From positions 682,001 through 746,000 of the forward strand of contig NZ_BNEM01000002.1 of assembly GCF_018327705.1 (NCBI RefSeq): a stretch of DNA of 64,000 bases. The letters are read 5' to 3'. Source of the stretch: Catellatospora sp. TT07R-123. Lineage in GTDB: Bacteria > Actinomycetota > Actinomycetes > Mycobacteriales > Micromonosporaceae. Made by a program: the position numbers and the translations under genes. Position 1 is the first letter of the stretch. The number at the start of each line of letters is the position of its first letter. Below are positions 44,457 to 53,080 of the stretch, one piece after another. The notes under the pieces were generated by a model, which had not been told where the DNA came from, did not search any database, and saw only the letters and a program-made list of their open reading frames with translations.

Positions 44457-44801
44457 ATGCACAGCACCCTTACCGAGCATGCGCGGTGCCTCTACGGGGA
44501 CGAGTACCGGCCGAAGCCGGAGTGCGGCTACGAGCACCACGAGCGCCGTTTCATCGAAGAGCTGACCTTCGCTGATGCAGAATCGATCCTTGCCATGCTG
44601 CGTGAACTCTGCCCGCACCTGGTTGACGGCCTCCTTCCCGTGTGGGTCCGCAACCTTGCTTATCGCCTGGTACTCCTACAGCGACCCGACCACCCGGTGT
44701 TGATGCGGGAGGCCGCGCAGAACCTCTGGTTCTATGGCCCGGACTGGGACGACATCGCAGCAGAGCTGATACGCCGCGCCGACGCGCTGGACGCAGACTG
44801 A
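44457..44801 (+). CDS. Hypothetical protein, 114 residues
   Basis: Begins MHSTLTEHARCLYGDEYRPK. All-helical, soluble, with many Glu/Leu (ERRFIEELTFADAESILAML). No family recognised. It follows the 109-residue gene by 37 bp on the same strand and may be transcribed with it. Confidence 0.6.
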   Translation: MHSTLTEHARCLYGDEYRPKPECGYEHHERRFIEELTFADAESILAMLRELCPHLVDGLLPVWVRNLAYRLVLLQRPDHPVLMREAAQNLWFYGPDWDDIAAELIRRADALDAD

Positions 44802-44915
44802 GCCGGTGGCGCCGGGCTGCCGAGCGATGACTTGATCCGCGAGACAGCACCGAAGCGCCTGCGCAGCGACAGCGTGACTCTCCCCGCCCCGGGCCGCTGC
44901 GGCTACGATCGCCGG

Positions 44916-45878
44916 ATGCGCGTACTGATCGTCGGGGGTACGAAGTTCGTCGGGCGCCACCTCACCGAGGCCGCGCTGGCCGCCGGGCACGAGGTCACCC
45001 TGCTGCACCGGGGCCGCACCAACCCCGACCTGTTCCCGCAGGCCCAGCACCTGCTCGCCGACCGCAACGAGGACCTGTCGGTGCTGGCCGGGCACCGGTT
45101 CGACGCCACCGTCGACGTGACCGGCTTCCACCCCGACCAGATCACGTCGCTGGCCCAGGCCCTGGACGGGCGCGGCGGCCACTACACGTTCGTGTCGACG
45201 GTGTCGGCGTACGCGCCGCCGGCCGGGCCCGGCTTCACCGAGGACGCGCCGCTGCTGGAGCACACCGGCCCGGTCACCGGCGTCGCGGTCACCGGCGAGA
45301 CCTACGGCTCGATGAAGGTGCTGTGCGAGCGCCGTGCGCGCGACCTGTTCGGCCCGGAGCTGCTGATCGTGCGCCCGACGTACGTGGTCGGCCCGTGGGA
45401 TCCGTACGGCCGCCTCGACTACTGGGCGCAGCGCCTGGCCCGGGGCGGGCAGGTGCTCGCGCCGGGCGACCCGGCCCTGCCGACGCAGGTCATCGACGCC
45501 CGCGACCAGGCCGCCTGGATGGTGCGGATGCTGGGCCGGGGCGGGGTCTTCCACACGGTGACCCCGTCGGTGCCGCTGGCCGACCTGCTCGATGAGCTGG
45601 CCGGCGAGTTCGCGCCCGCCGGGACGACGCTGACCTGGGTGGACGACGCGTTCCTGGGCGAGCGCGGCGTCGACGGCACGCTGCTGCCGCTGTGGGCGGG
45701 CGGCATCGCCGACGACTACTGGGCCGGTGCCGCCGATCCGGCGGCGGTGGTGGCGGCGGGGCTGGTCACCCGGCCGGTGGTCGAGTCGGCCCGCGACGTG
45801 CTGGCCACCGCGCTGACCGACCGGGTGCTGGCCGCGGAGCGGGAGTCGGAGCTGCTGGCGGCGTGGGCGAGCCGGTGA
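44916..45878 (+). CDS. NAD-dependent epimerase/dehydratase family protein
   Basis: 320 residues. Rossmann NAD-binding start RVLIVGGTKFVGRHL, and the SDR active-site Tyr and Lys in TYGSMKVLCE with FVSTVSAYAP providing Ser/Thr. C-terminal substrate domain is variable, so the substrate is unknown; many actinobacterial members act on nucleotide sugars or are reductases. It is the first of two closely spaced genes (10 bp gap). Confidence 0.88.
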   Translation: MRVLIVGGTKFVGRHLTEAALAAGHEVTLLHRGRTNPDLFPQAQHLLADRNEDLSVLAGHRFDATVDVTGFHPDQITSLAQALDGRGGHYTFVSTVSAYAPPAGPGFTEDAPLLEHTGPVTGVAVTGETYGSMKVLCERRARDLFGPELLIVRPTYVVGPWDPYGRLDYWAQRLARGGQVLAPGDPALPTQVIDARDQAAWMVRMLGRGGVFHTVTPSVPLADLLDELAGEFAPAGTTLTWVDDAFLGERGVDGTLLPLWAGGIADDYWAGAADPAAVVAAGLVTRPVVESARDVLATALTDRVLAAERESELLAAWASR

Positions 45879-45887
45879 CGGTGGGCG

Positions 45888-46415
45888 TTGGCCGGTAGGC
45901 GGCTGGTCTTCGACGGGGGCACCGCCCCGCTGGGCGGCCCGTGGGGTGAGCTGTTCGACCGGGACACGGCGACGTCGGTGGCGGTGCGCAACCCGTACGG
46001 CGGCGTCCGCCACCTCGGCGGTTTCGTCCCGGACATGTACGGGCTGGACGGCTGGGTCGACGCCGACCGCGGCCTGCTGTGGCTGACCGCCGACCGCTCC
46101 CCCGCGATCGCCGTGCTGGACCTGTCCGTCGACGAGGTCACCGCCACGGTCGGGCTGGCCCGCGAGCAGGACTCGGGCCTCAGCTGGACGGTCTTCGCGC
46201 AGGCGCCGGACGGGGCGCTACTGGTCGCGTACGAGAACGGGGTGGTCGCCTTCGACCCGGACGGGCGGCCCCGCTGGAGCCATGAGCACGCCGACCTGTC
46301 GCTGCACCTGGGCAGGGTCGACGCGGACGCGGTGTGGCTGGAGTACCTACTGCCGCACCCGCGCCACCGGGGTGTGCGGCTGGGGCTGGCCGACGGTACG
46401 CCGACGCCCTGGTGA
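45888..46415 (+). CDS. Hypothetical beta-propeller-like protein, 175 residues
   Basis: Begins from TTG (AGRRLVFDGGTAPLGGPWGE) close to the epimerase stop. Repeated strand patterns such as RGLLWLTADRSPAIAVLDL and DGALLVAYENGVVAFDPDGR suggest two or three propeller blades, without a clear family. Likely translated with the epimerase gene. The start codon is uncertain. Confidence 0.6.
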   Translation: MAGRRLVFDGGTAPLGGPWGELFDRDTATSVAVRNPYGGVRHLGGFVPDMYGLDGWVDADRGLLWLTADRSPAIAVLDLSVDEVTATVGLAREQDSGLSWTVFAQAPDGALLVAYENGVVAFDPDGRPRWSHEHADLSLHLGRVDADAVWLEYLLPHPRHRGVRLGLADGTPTPW

Positions 46416-46470
46416 CGGGCCGTGGGCCCGGTGGATCAGGCCGGGCCCACGGGGTCATGCCGTCACCGGG

Positions 46471-49356
46471 TCACGGCGCCCAGGGGGCGGCGGTGAGCCA
46501 GCTGGTGTCGGGGGCGAAGTTGGCGGTGGCGTCGGTGGTCAGGGAGCCGCCGTTGCCGGCGATCCAGACTTCGCTGTTGTAGTGGCGCAGGTAGCGGTTG
46601 GCGAAGTTGTACGACTGCCACGACAGCCCGGTGCCGCTGTTGCCGGGCTGGGCGCAGAACGTGGCGTCTGCCGCGTACAGCGCGGTGCCGGCGTTGGCGT
46701 CCAGGCGGATGCGGTAGTCGGAGTGGCGCAGGTAGTAGCCGGGGAAGTTGCGGGATTCGAACGAGTAGCAGGAGTTGTCGGCCAGTCCGGCGACGATCCG
46801 GAACGTCGCGTCCTGCTTGTCGGTGGTGCTGGATCCGCTGGTGATCTGCGCGGTGTAGCCGAGGTATGCCTGGTGGCGCACGTACCGGTCGGTGTAGCCG
46901 GGGGTGGTGGCCTGTAGGGACTGGTAGGACCCGGTGGTGACGTTCGCGTCGCTGCGCCACCACGCCGATCCGAGCCGCCAGGTGGTGTCCTGCGCCCAGT
47001 TGGCGGTGGCGTCGCTGGGCAGGCTGCCGCCGTTGCTGGCGATCCACACCTGGCTGTTGTAGTGGCGCAGGTAGCGGGTCGGGAAGTTGTACGACCGCAG
47101 CGAGATCCCCTGCCCGCTGTTGCCGTCGGCGGCGCAGAACGTGGCGTCGGCGGCGAACTGGGCGGTGCCGTCGTCGGCTGCCAGCCGCACCTGGTAGTTG
47201 TAGTGCCGCAGGTAGCTGCCGGGGTTGTCGCGCGACTCCAGGGAGTAGCAGCCGGTGCCGGCCAGGCCGCTGCGTACCAGGAAGGATCCGTTCTTCTTGT
47301 CGGCGGCGCCGCTGGTGGCGGTGATGACCGAGGTGACGGCGATGCCGCCGGAGTGGCGTACGGAGCGGTCGGTGTAGCCGGGCGTGGTGGCCCGCAGCGA
47401 CGCGCCCTTGCCGACCGCGAGCAGCGGGCTCGCCGGGCCGGTGGTCGACAGGGTCAGCACGACGACCGAGTTCGCGGGGAAGGTGCGTACGAAGCTGGTT
47501 CCTGCCGCGGCGCTGGCGGTGGTGGGGGCGATGGTGTTCGGGGCCGTGATGCTGTTGCGGGCGTTGGGGTCGCCGGTCAGCGTGGTGACCGTGGCGGTGC
47601 CGCCGACGCTGGTCGCGCCGCTGATCGTCAGCTGGGTCTCGATGGCGCCCGCGGTGGAGTTGACGACGGTGAGGTAGACGGTGCCGGAGGTGGTGCGGGT
47701 GGCGACGGCGCGCAGGTCGGCGGGGGCGCCGGTGAGCTGCACCGGCACGACGTGGTCGCCGAGCAGGGTGCCGAACATCTTCTGGACGTGGTATGACGGC
47801 GATCCGTAGGAGGACACCGCGTTGAACCCGATCAGGTTCGACGACCACTGCCAGTTGTCGACCGAGGTGAGCGCGGGGGCGTAGGCGGCGCCCATGACGA
47901 GGTCGGCGTTGCGCAGCATGCCGGTCATGAACGCGGCTTCGCCGATGGCGCCGGACAGGGTGCCGGTCGGGTTGGCGGAGCTGCCGTTGGTCACGCCGTA
48001 CTCGCCGACGAGGACTCTGGGGCCGTTGCGGTCGACGCTGTCGTAGCGGGTGGCCAGGGCGGCGATCCCGGCCGGGTCGCCGTTGTAGTAGTGGTCGTCG
48101 ATGACGTCCATGGGGCGGGAGCTGACCGGCATGGACGCGACGATCTGCAGCTGCGGGTGGGCGGCCTTGATCGCGTCGTAGAACATCGGGTACCGGTAGG
48201 CGTCGTAGCTGCCGCTGCCGTCGAACCAGTCCTCGTTGCCGATCTCGATGTAGTGCAGCGGGAACGGGGCGGGGTGGCCGTCGGCGGCGCGGCGGGCGCC
48301 CCAGGTGGTGCTGGTGCTGCCGGTGATGTACTCGATCTCGTCCAGGGCCTCCTGGACGTAGGGTGCGAGCTGGTTCTGCGGGGTGACGCTGCCGTTGAGG
48401 GTGTATCCGGCGAACACGCCCAGCAGCGGCTCGGCGCCGGCCTGCTCGGCCATGAGCAGGTAGTTGAGCAGGCCGAAGTGGTCGGTGGACCAGTAGCCCC
48501 AGGCGTCGTTCTGGTGTCCGGCCCGCTGCTCGGCCGCGCCGATGGTGTTCTTCCACGCGAACCGGTTGGCCAGCACGGCGCCTTCGAGGTAGTTGCCGCC
48601 GGGCACGCGGATGAAGCCGGGGTGGGTGTCGGCGAGTCTGGCCTCCAGGTCGGCGCGGATGTTGCCGGTGGCGGCGTAGGTCGGCGCGTTGCACTGGACC
48701 ACGGTCAGCCACAGGGTGCGGCCCGCGCCGGTGCCGTTGGCGGAGATCACGAACCGGTTGGCGGTCGAGGTCGGGGCGGAGGCGGGGGTCGTCAGCGTGG
48801 CGGTGTAGCGGGCCCAGCCGGTGCCCACCGTGCCGACCGTGGCGCTGGCGTAGACGGTGCCGCCGGTGCTCTCCAGGCTGACCGTGACCGGCCCGAACGC
48901 CTGGTCGGCGCGGGCGAAGAAGGACACCTGGTATGTCGCCGACGGCCGTACGCCCACGCCGTAGAAGCCGGCATTGGCGGCGCCGACGCGCTGCCCGGCG
49001 CCGTCGGCGCCGATGGTCAGGCGCAGCGAGTTGGGGTTGGCGGCGTTGAGGCCGCCGCCGGTGTCCAGGGCCACCGTGCCGGTGCCGCCGCCGGAGGTGA
49101 GCAGCGACCAGGACGAGATGCCGTTCTCCTTCATGGTGGCGTTGCGGACGGTGTTGGCGTTGAGTCCGCCTTCGACGGAGTGGTTGATGTCCTCGACGAT
49201 GTGTCCGAACTGGGTGCTGTTGACGGCGGCCGTGGTGTGTCCGGCGTCGACGGTCAGGAACGCGGTGGGTGCGGCCGCGGCGGGGGCCGCCGGGGCGGCG
49301 GTCAGCCCGGCGGCGAGGGCTAGGGCGAGCAGGATGGGCCGTGCTCGGTGCTGCAT
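46471..49356 (-). CDS. Secreted GH51-type alpha-L-arabinofuranosidase with two AbfB domains
   Basis: 961 residues. Signal peptide about 1-29; CBM4/9-like or N-terminal beta domain about 85-225; GH51-type catalytic barrel about 230-560 with acid/base Glu375 (YIEIGNEDW) and nucleophile Glu452 (LVGEYGV); beta domain to about 665; then two AbfB (CBM42) beta-trefoils, about 680-815 and 825-961, each with repeats like YLRHYNSQVWI. Releases arabinose from arabinan or arabinoxylan outside the cell. A LacI-type operator lies in its 5' region, so repression lifted by sugar is likely. Confidence 0.92.
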   Translation of the reverse strand: MQHRARPILLALALAAGLTAAPAAPAAAAPTAFLTVDAGHTTAAVNSTQFGHIVEDINHSVEGGLNANTVRNATMKENGISSWSLLTSGGGTGTVALDTGGGLNAANPNSLRLTIGADGAGQRVGAANAGFYGVGVRPSATYQVSFFARADQAFGPVTVSLESTGGTVYASATVGTVGTGWARYTATLTTPASAPTSTANRFVISANGTGAGRTLWLTVVQCNAPTYAATGNIRADLEARLADTHPGFIRVPGGNYLEGAVLANRFAWKNTIGAAEQRAGHQNDAWGYWSTDHFGLLNYLLMAEQAGAEPLLGVFAGYTLNGSVTPQNQLAPYVQEALDEIEYITGSTSTTWGARRAADGHPAPFPLHYIEIGNEDWFDGSGSYDAYRYPMFYDAIKAAHPQLQIVASMPVSSRPMDVIDDHYYNGDPAGIAALATRYDSVDRNGPRVLVGEYGVTNGSSANPTGTLSGAIGEAAFMTGMLRNADLVMGAAYAPALTSVDNWQWSSNLIGFNAVSSYGSPSYHVQKMFGTLLGDHVVPVQLTGAPADLRAVATRTTSGTVYLTVVNSTAGAIETQLTISGATSVGGTATVTTLTGDPNARNSITAPNTIAPTTASAAAGTSFVRTFPANSVVVLTLSTTGPASPLLAVGKGASLRATTPGYTDRSVRHSGGIAVTSVITATSGAADKKNGSFLVRSGLAGTGCYSLESRDNPGSYLRHYNYQVRLAADDGTAQFAADATFCAADGNSGQGISLRSYNFPTRYLRHYNSQVWIASNGGSLPSDATANWAQDTTWRLGSAWWRSDANVTTGSYQSLQATTPGYTDRYVRHQAYLGYTAQITSGSSTTDKQDATFRIVAGLADNSCYSFESRNFPGYYLRHSDYRIRLDANAGTALYAADATFCAQPGNSGTGLSWQSYNFANRYLRHYNSEVWIAGNGGSLTTDATANFAPDTSWLTAAPWAP

Positions 49357-49447
49357 GTGGCTCCTCCAGGGACGGTGAGGTGCATCGCATGCCGCTGCGG
49401 TGAGGCTCCGGCGGCGTGGCCGGAGCGCCGGCCTGGGGACGACCAGT

Positions 49448-49461
49448 TGTTAGCGATAACA
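49448..49461 (-). promoter_or_regulatory. LacI-type operator O1
   Basis: TGTTAGCGATAACA, a near-perfect dyad matching the LacI-family consensus TGTTAGCGCTAACA seen at many actinobacterial sugar genes. It lies about 15 bp beyond the likely -10 box, where a bound repressor would block transcription. Confidence 0.85.
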
Positions 49462-49476
49462 TTCGCCGACGTCACT

Positions 49477-49505
49477 TTGTAACGTGACCGCAACGTCAAA
49501 GTCAA
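49477..49505 (-). promoter_or_regulatory. Promoter of the arabinofuranosidase gene
   Basis: On the minus strand TTGACT (rev. of 49500-49505) and TTACAA (rev. of 49477-49482) are separated by 17 bp. The -35 is near consensus, the -10 moderate. Confidence 0.55.
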
Positions 49506-49525
49506 CGGGTTCCGAAAGTATTCGC

Positions 49526-49539
49526 GTTCGCGCTAACAT
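49526..49539 (-). promoter_or_regulatory. Imperfect LacI-type operator O2
   Basis: Reads ATGTTAGCGCGAAC on the minus strand: the left half and centre match the O1 consensus, the right half is degenerate. It sits about 80 bp upstream of O1, allowing looping. Confidence 0.6.
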
Positions 49540-49643
49540 CCGTCCGGAATGGACTCCTCGACGGTGACGGGAACCCGTCATTGTGTTGATCATTACGGGT
49601 GGAAATCCGTGAACCCGCAGGTCGGTTGGCTACGCTGCCGATC

Positions 49644-50507
49644 ATGACCGCCCCCGCAGACCTCCAGCAGTACGACCGCTGGCTCGCCTGGCACCACGCC
49701 TCCCGGCTGTTCCGCTGGGAGGCGCCGGCCGAACCCGCCGGTCAGGACGGGGTCGACTGGGGCGACCAGCGGCTGATCGACGCGAGCCTGCGGCTGGTCG
49801 CACCGGTCGCCCTGGACCTGGTCCGCACCTTCTACTCGCGGCTGTTCAGCGGGCACCCGCACCTGCGCCAGCTGTTCCCGCAGCGCATGGAAGCCCAGCC
49901 GGAGCGGCTGGTGGCCGCCCTGGTCGCGCTGGCCGGGGCGGACGGGGCGTCGCCCGAACTGGTCGCGACCCTGGAGAACCTCGGCCGCGACCACCGCAAG
50001 TTCGGCATCCAGCCGGTCCACTTCAGCGCCGTCGGCCAGGTGCTGCTGGCGACCTTCGCCGACTACGCCGGGGCGGCGTGGACCACGGAGGTGGAGCGGG
50101 CCTGGCTGCGCCGCTACGAGGCGGCTGCCAACATCATGATCGATGCGGCGCGGGCCGCGGCCGACCTGCCGCCCTACTGGTACGCCACCGTCGAGCAGCA
50201 CGTGGTGTCCGGGGTCGCCGCGATCACCGTGCTGCGCCCGCACCAGCCCTACGACGTCACCGCCGGGCAGGTCGCCACGATCGAGACGGCCCGCCTGCCC
50301 CGGGTCTGGCGCCCGACGCGGGTGCTGGCCACCGGCCAGGGCGGCCGCGTGACCGTGCAGACCGACCCCGTGGACGAGTTCGCCCACCACATCACCGCAC
50401 AGCTCGCGGTCGGCGACGTCGTACGGCTCGGCTGCCCGAGCAGCGCGCCGGACGACCGGACCGCCCCGCTCAGGCAGCCGGTCAGCGCAGCGGCCCAGCG
50501 GCTCTGA
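49644..50507 (+). CDS. Globin fused to a degenerate flavin-reductase domain
   Basis: 287 residues. Globin domain about 45-175 with FYSRLFSGHPHLRQLFP and proximal His117 (GRDHRKFGIQPVHF), as in flavohemoglobins. The second domain (about 185-280) is an FR-type beta-barrel (TVEQHVVSGVAAITVLRP, PRVWRPT ... LAVGDVVRLG), but the FAD motif RxYS is changed to WRPTR and the NAD(P) domain is absent; flavohemoglobins are about 400 residues. Probably a heme sensor, a nitric-oxide-binding protein, or a decaying enzyme needing another reductase. Its 3' end overlaps the convergent HyuA gene by 26 bp. Confidence 0.8.
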   Translation: MTAPADLQQYDRWLAWHHASRLFRWEAPAEPAGQDGVDWGDQRLIDASLRLVAPVALDLVRTFYSRLFSGHPHLRQLFPQRMEAQPERLVAALVALAGADGASPELVATLENLGRDHRKFGIQPVHFSAVGQVLLATFADYAGAAWTTEVERAWLRRYEAAANIMIDAARAAADLPPYWYATVEQHVVSGVAAITVLRPHQPYDVTAGQVATIETARLPRVWRPTRVLATGQGGRVTVQTDPVDEFAHHITAQLAVGDVVRLGCPSSAPDDRTAPLRQPVSAAAQRL

Positions 50508-52029
50508 TCCGCACCCGCACCGCGGGCTCGGACAGGTACGCCAGCGGCGACTCCCCCACCTCGGTGAGCCGTACCCGGTCGGGGTCGGCCCCCGCGGCGA
50601 CCGCCCGCCGCAGCGCCTGCTGCTCCACGGCGGCCAGCGCCTCGGCGTAGCCGGGCCCGAGCCGGATGACGCTGTCACCGCTGCCGCCCGCCATCGCGGC
50701 CGCCGCACCCACCGCCCCGGCGACCTCGGCATGGCGGGGCCGGACCACCTCCACGGCGTGATCGATCCGGTCGGGCACCAGCTCGGCACCCCCACCGACC
50801 ACGATCAGCGGCGGCAGGCCGCCGCCGGTCATGGCGTCCACCGCCTCGCCGAGCCGCCGGTCCAGTTCCGGCAGCGCCGCTTCCAGCAGGCGGTGCCAGG
50901 ACGGATCGGGCCGGTGGTGGCCGGTGGCCGTCCGCCCGGCGTGGCGGGCCACGTCGGTCAGGGTCGGGGTCGAGCCGCCGAACACCAGCGCCTGCCCGGT
51001 GAGCCGGTGCGCGACCGAGTCGGGCCCGAGCCGGGGCACGGACCCGGCGCGCACCACGGTGCCGCCGCCGATCGGCACCGACAGCACGTCGGGCATGACG
51101 CTGTTGAGCCGGATGCCGCCGATGCTCACCCCGACGGCGCTCTGCCTCGGCTGGCCGTCGACCAGGACCGCGAGGTCGGTGGTGGTGCCGCCGACGTCGG
51201 CGACGACCGCCTGCTGCCGTCCGGACAGGATCGCCGCGCCGCGCACCGAGTTGGCGGGTCCGGCACCCATGGTGAGCACCGGGAACCGCGTCGCGTGGGC
51301 GGCCGTCATCACCGTGCCGTCGTTCTGGGCGAGGTAGGCCGCGGCGGTCAGGCCGTGCTCGGCCAGGGCCGTGCCCAGCGCCGCGGCGACGGCATGCACC
51401 ACCTGGTGCAGCGCCGCGTTGAGCACCGTGGCGTTCTCGCGCTCCAGCAGGCCCAGTCCGCCGATCTCGTGGCTGAGCGACACCGGCACGTGCTCCCCGA
51501 GCCGGGCCGCGACCAGCTCGCGCACCAGGTGCTCCTGCTTGGGAAACGACGGCGCGAACACCGCGGTCACCGCGACCGCGTCGACCCGGCCCGCCACCTG
51601 GTCGAGGAAACGGCAGACCCCGTCGCGGTCCAGGCCGGTCAGCGCCCGGCCGTCGACCAGCGACCCGCCGCGCAGCTGGGCGGTGCCGCCGTCGAGCGCG
51701 GCCCGCAGGTCGGCCGGCCATCCCTCCAGCGGCGGCACCGACGCGCCCGCGGGCGCGCCCAGCCGAATAGCGGCGACCCGGCCCAGGCCCCGCCGCTCGA
51801 CGACGGCGTTGGTGGCGTGGGTGGTGCCGAGCACGACGCGCCGCACCCGGGCCGCGGCCGGGCCGAGGTCGGCGACCAGCGCGCCGAGCGCGGCCCGGAC
51901 CCCGCCGGTGACGTCCTCGGTGGTGGGGCGCTTGACCGCGGCGACCACGCGCTGGTCGCCGTCGAGCGCGACGGCGTCGGTGTTGGTGCCGCCGACGTCG
52001 ATGCCGACGACATGGCTGTCAGGACGCAT
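50482..52029 (-). CDS. Hydantoinase/oxoprolinase (HyuA-like) family protein
   Basis: 515 residues; ATP-dependent ring-opening amidase family of the acetate-kinase/actin fold. The phosphate motif VVGIDVGGTNTDAV starts the protein and VADVGGTTTDLAV near residue 270 is the second, with GPANSVRGA between. It lacks the extra C-terminal part of long 5-oxoprolinases and no HyuB is present; the DUF917 protein in the same operon may replace it. Last gene of the NCS1-DUF917-HyuA operon (11-bp overlap). Substrate likely a hydantoin-like or lactam compound, inferred. Confidence 0.87.
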   Translation of the reverse strand: MRPDSHVVGIDVGGTNTDAVALDGDQRVVAAVKRPTTEDVTGGVRAALGALVADLGPAAARVRRVVLGTTHATNAVVERRGLGRVAAIRLGAPAGASVPPLEGWPADLRAALDGGTAQLRGGSLVDGRALTGLDRDGVCRFLDQVAGRVDAVAVTAVFAPSFPKQEHLVRELVAARLGEHVPVSLSHEIGGLGLLERENATVLNAALHQVVHAVAAALGTALAEHGLTAAAYLAQNDGTVMTAAHATRFPVLTMGAGPANSVRGAAILSGRQQAVVADVGGTTTDLAVLVDGQPRQSAVGVSIGGIRLNSVMPDVLSVPIGGGTVVRAGSVPRLGPDSVAHRLTGQALVFGGSTPTLTDVARHAGRTATGHHRPDPSWHRLLEAALPELDRRLGEAVDAMTGGGLPPLIVVGGGAELVPDRIDHAVEVVRPRHAEVAGAVGAAAAMAGGSGDSVIRLGPGYAEALAAVEQQALRRAVAAGADPDRVRLTEVGESPLAYLSEPAVRVRIRAAGPLR

Positions 52030-53080
52030 CCGCTGCTCCCAGGTCGGTGCCGAAGGCCGCCGGTCCGGCCAGGGCCAGGCCGCGCGGGGTACGCCAGATC
52101 GGGTCGCACGCCCAGCTCAGCACCGCGACCCGCTGGCCGTAGCGCAGCGACTCGGTCGCGACGGCGACCCCGGTGTAGGCGTCGACCACCGCGATCAGGT
52201 CGGGCACCACGGCCAGGACCCGGCCGTCTTGCCGGGCGCGCAGGTTCTCGTTCTGCAGGTCGAGCACGACCTCGGTGCCGGTGTACGGCCCGGTGCCGCG
52301 CACGGTCGCGGTGCCGTGCACGAACCCGCCCTCGGTCCGCCGGGCCACCGCCGCGACCTTCCCGGTCACCAGGTGCGCGGCCCCGAGCTCCGCGATCAGG
52401 GCGGGCAGCGGGTCGGCGGCCTCGCGCAGCAGCGTCCCCAGCCGCAGCGCGCGGCTGACCGACCCGGCGATGACACCGGTCCGGGCCTGCGCCGCGGTCA
52501 TGACGAAGTCGGCGAGCACCGCCGAGGAGCCCGACGCCACGCACAGCGCCCGCGCCCACTGCTCGGCCCAGTCCGCGTCGACCGTGTCCAGGGTCGCGAC
52601 GTTGCCGACGGTGTCGGCCAGCACGACCGCGCTGGGCGGGATCTGGGCGACGTTCATCGAGACCATCTGCAGTTCGGGGAAGGCCCGGCCCATGCCGTCG
52701 GCGTCCAGCAGCGGCAGGCCGAGCCCCGCGGCCCAGCCGACCGGCGCGACCCCGTTGGCGCCGCCGATCTCGGTGGCCATCACGGCCGCCACCGCCCGGC
52801 CGTACCGGGCCTCGACGACGCGGCGGATGGCCCCGGCCTCCGCTCCGCTGGGCAGCAGCTCGGCGGCGACGGTGGGGGCGCCGATGGCCGACAGCGGCAG
52901 GATCAGGTCGTCGTCGGCGAGGTCGGCCAGCGTCACCACCGGCACCGGCCCGTGCTCGCGCAGCGCCCGGGTGGTGGCGAGGACCTCCGGCTCGACGCCG
53001 CCGCCCCCGCCGGTGCCCAGCAGCGCGCAGCCCAGCGCGAGCGCGGGCACGTCGTGCTCGGTGATGCGGCGGGTGCTCAT
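52019..53080 (-). CDS. DUF917 (S-methyl thiohydantoin desulfurase-related) protein
   Basis: 353 residues, complete DUF917 fold. The opening LALGCALLGTGGGGGVEPEV and the middle EIGGANGVAPVGWA are the conserved Gly-rich metal/substrate motifs. The family, previously of unknown role, is linked to thiohydantoin or hydantoin metabolism and is usually next to hydantoinases. Overlaps the permease by four bases and the HyuA gene by eleven. Confidence 0.85.
   Translation of the reverse strand: MSTRRITEHDVPALALGCALLGTGGGGGVEPEVLATTRALREHGPVPVVTLADLADDDLILPLSAIGAPTVAAELLPSGAEAGAIRRVVEARYGRAVAAVMATEIGGANGVAPVGWAAGLGLPLLDADGMGRAFPELQMVSMNVAQIPPSAVVLADTVGNVATLDTVDADWAEQWARALCVASGSSAVLADFVMTAAQARTGVIAGSVSRALRLGTLLREAADPLPALIAELGAAHLVTGKVAAVARRTEGGFVHGTATVRGTGPYTGTEVVLDLQNENLRARQDGRVLAVVPDLIAVVDAYTGVAVATESLRYGQRVAVLSWACDPIWRTPRGLALAGPAAFGTDLGAADAS

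Noticed and set aside
46463-49462. 999-codon minus-strand frame over the arabinofuranosidase
   Set aside because: Extremely Arg/His/Pro-rich; it is the out-of-frame shadow of the real gene, which has catalytic motifs and a signal peptide.
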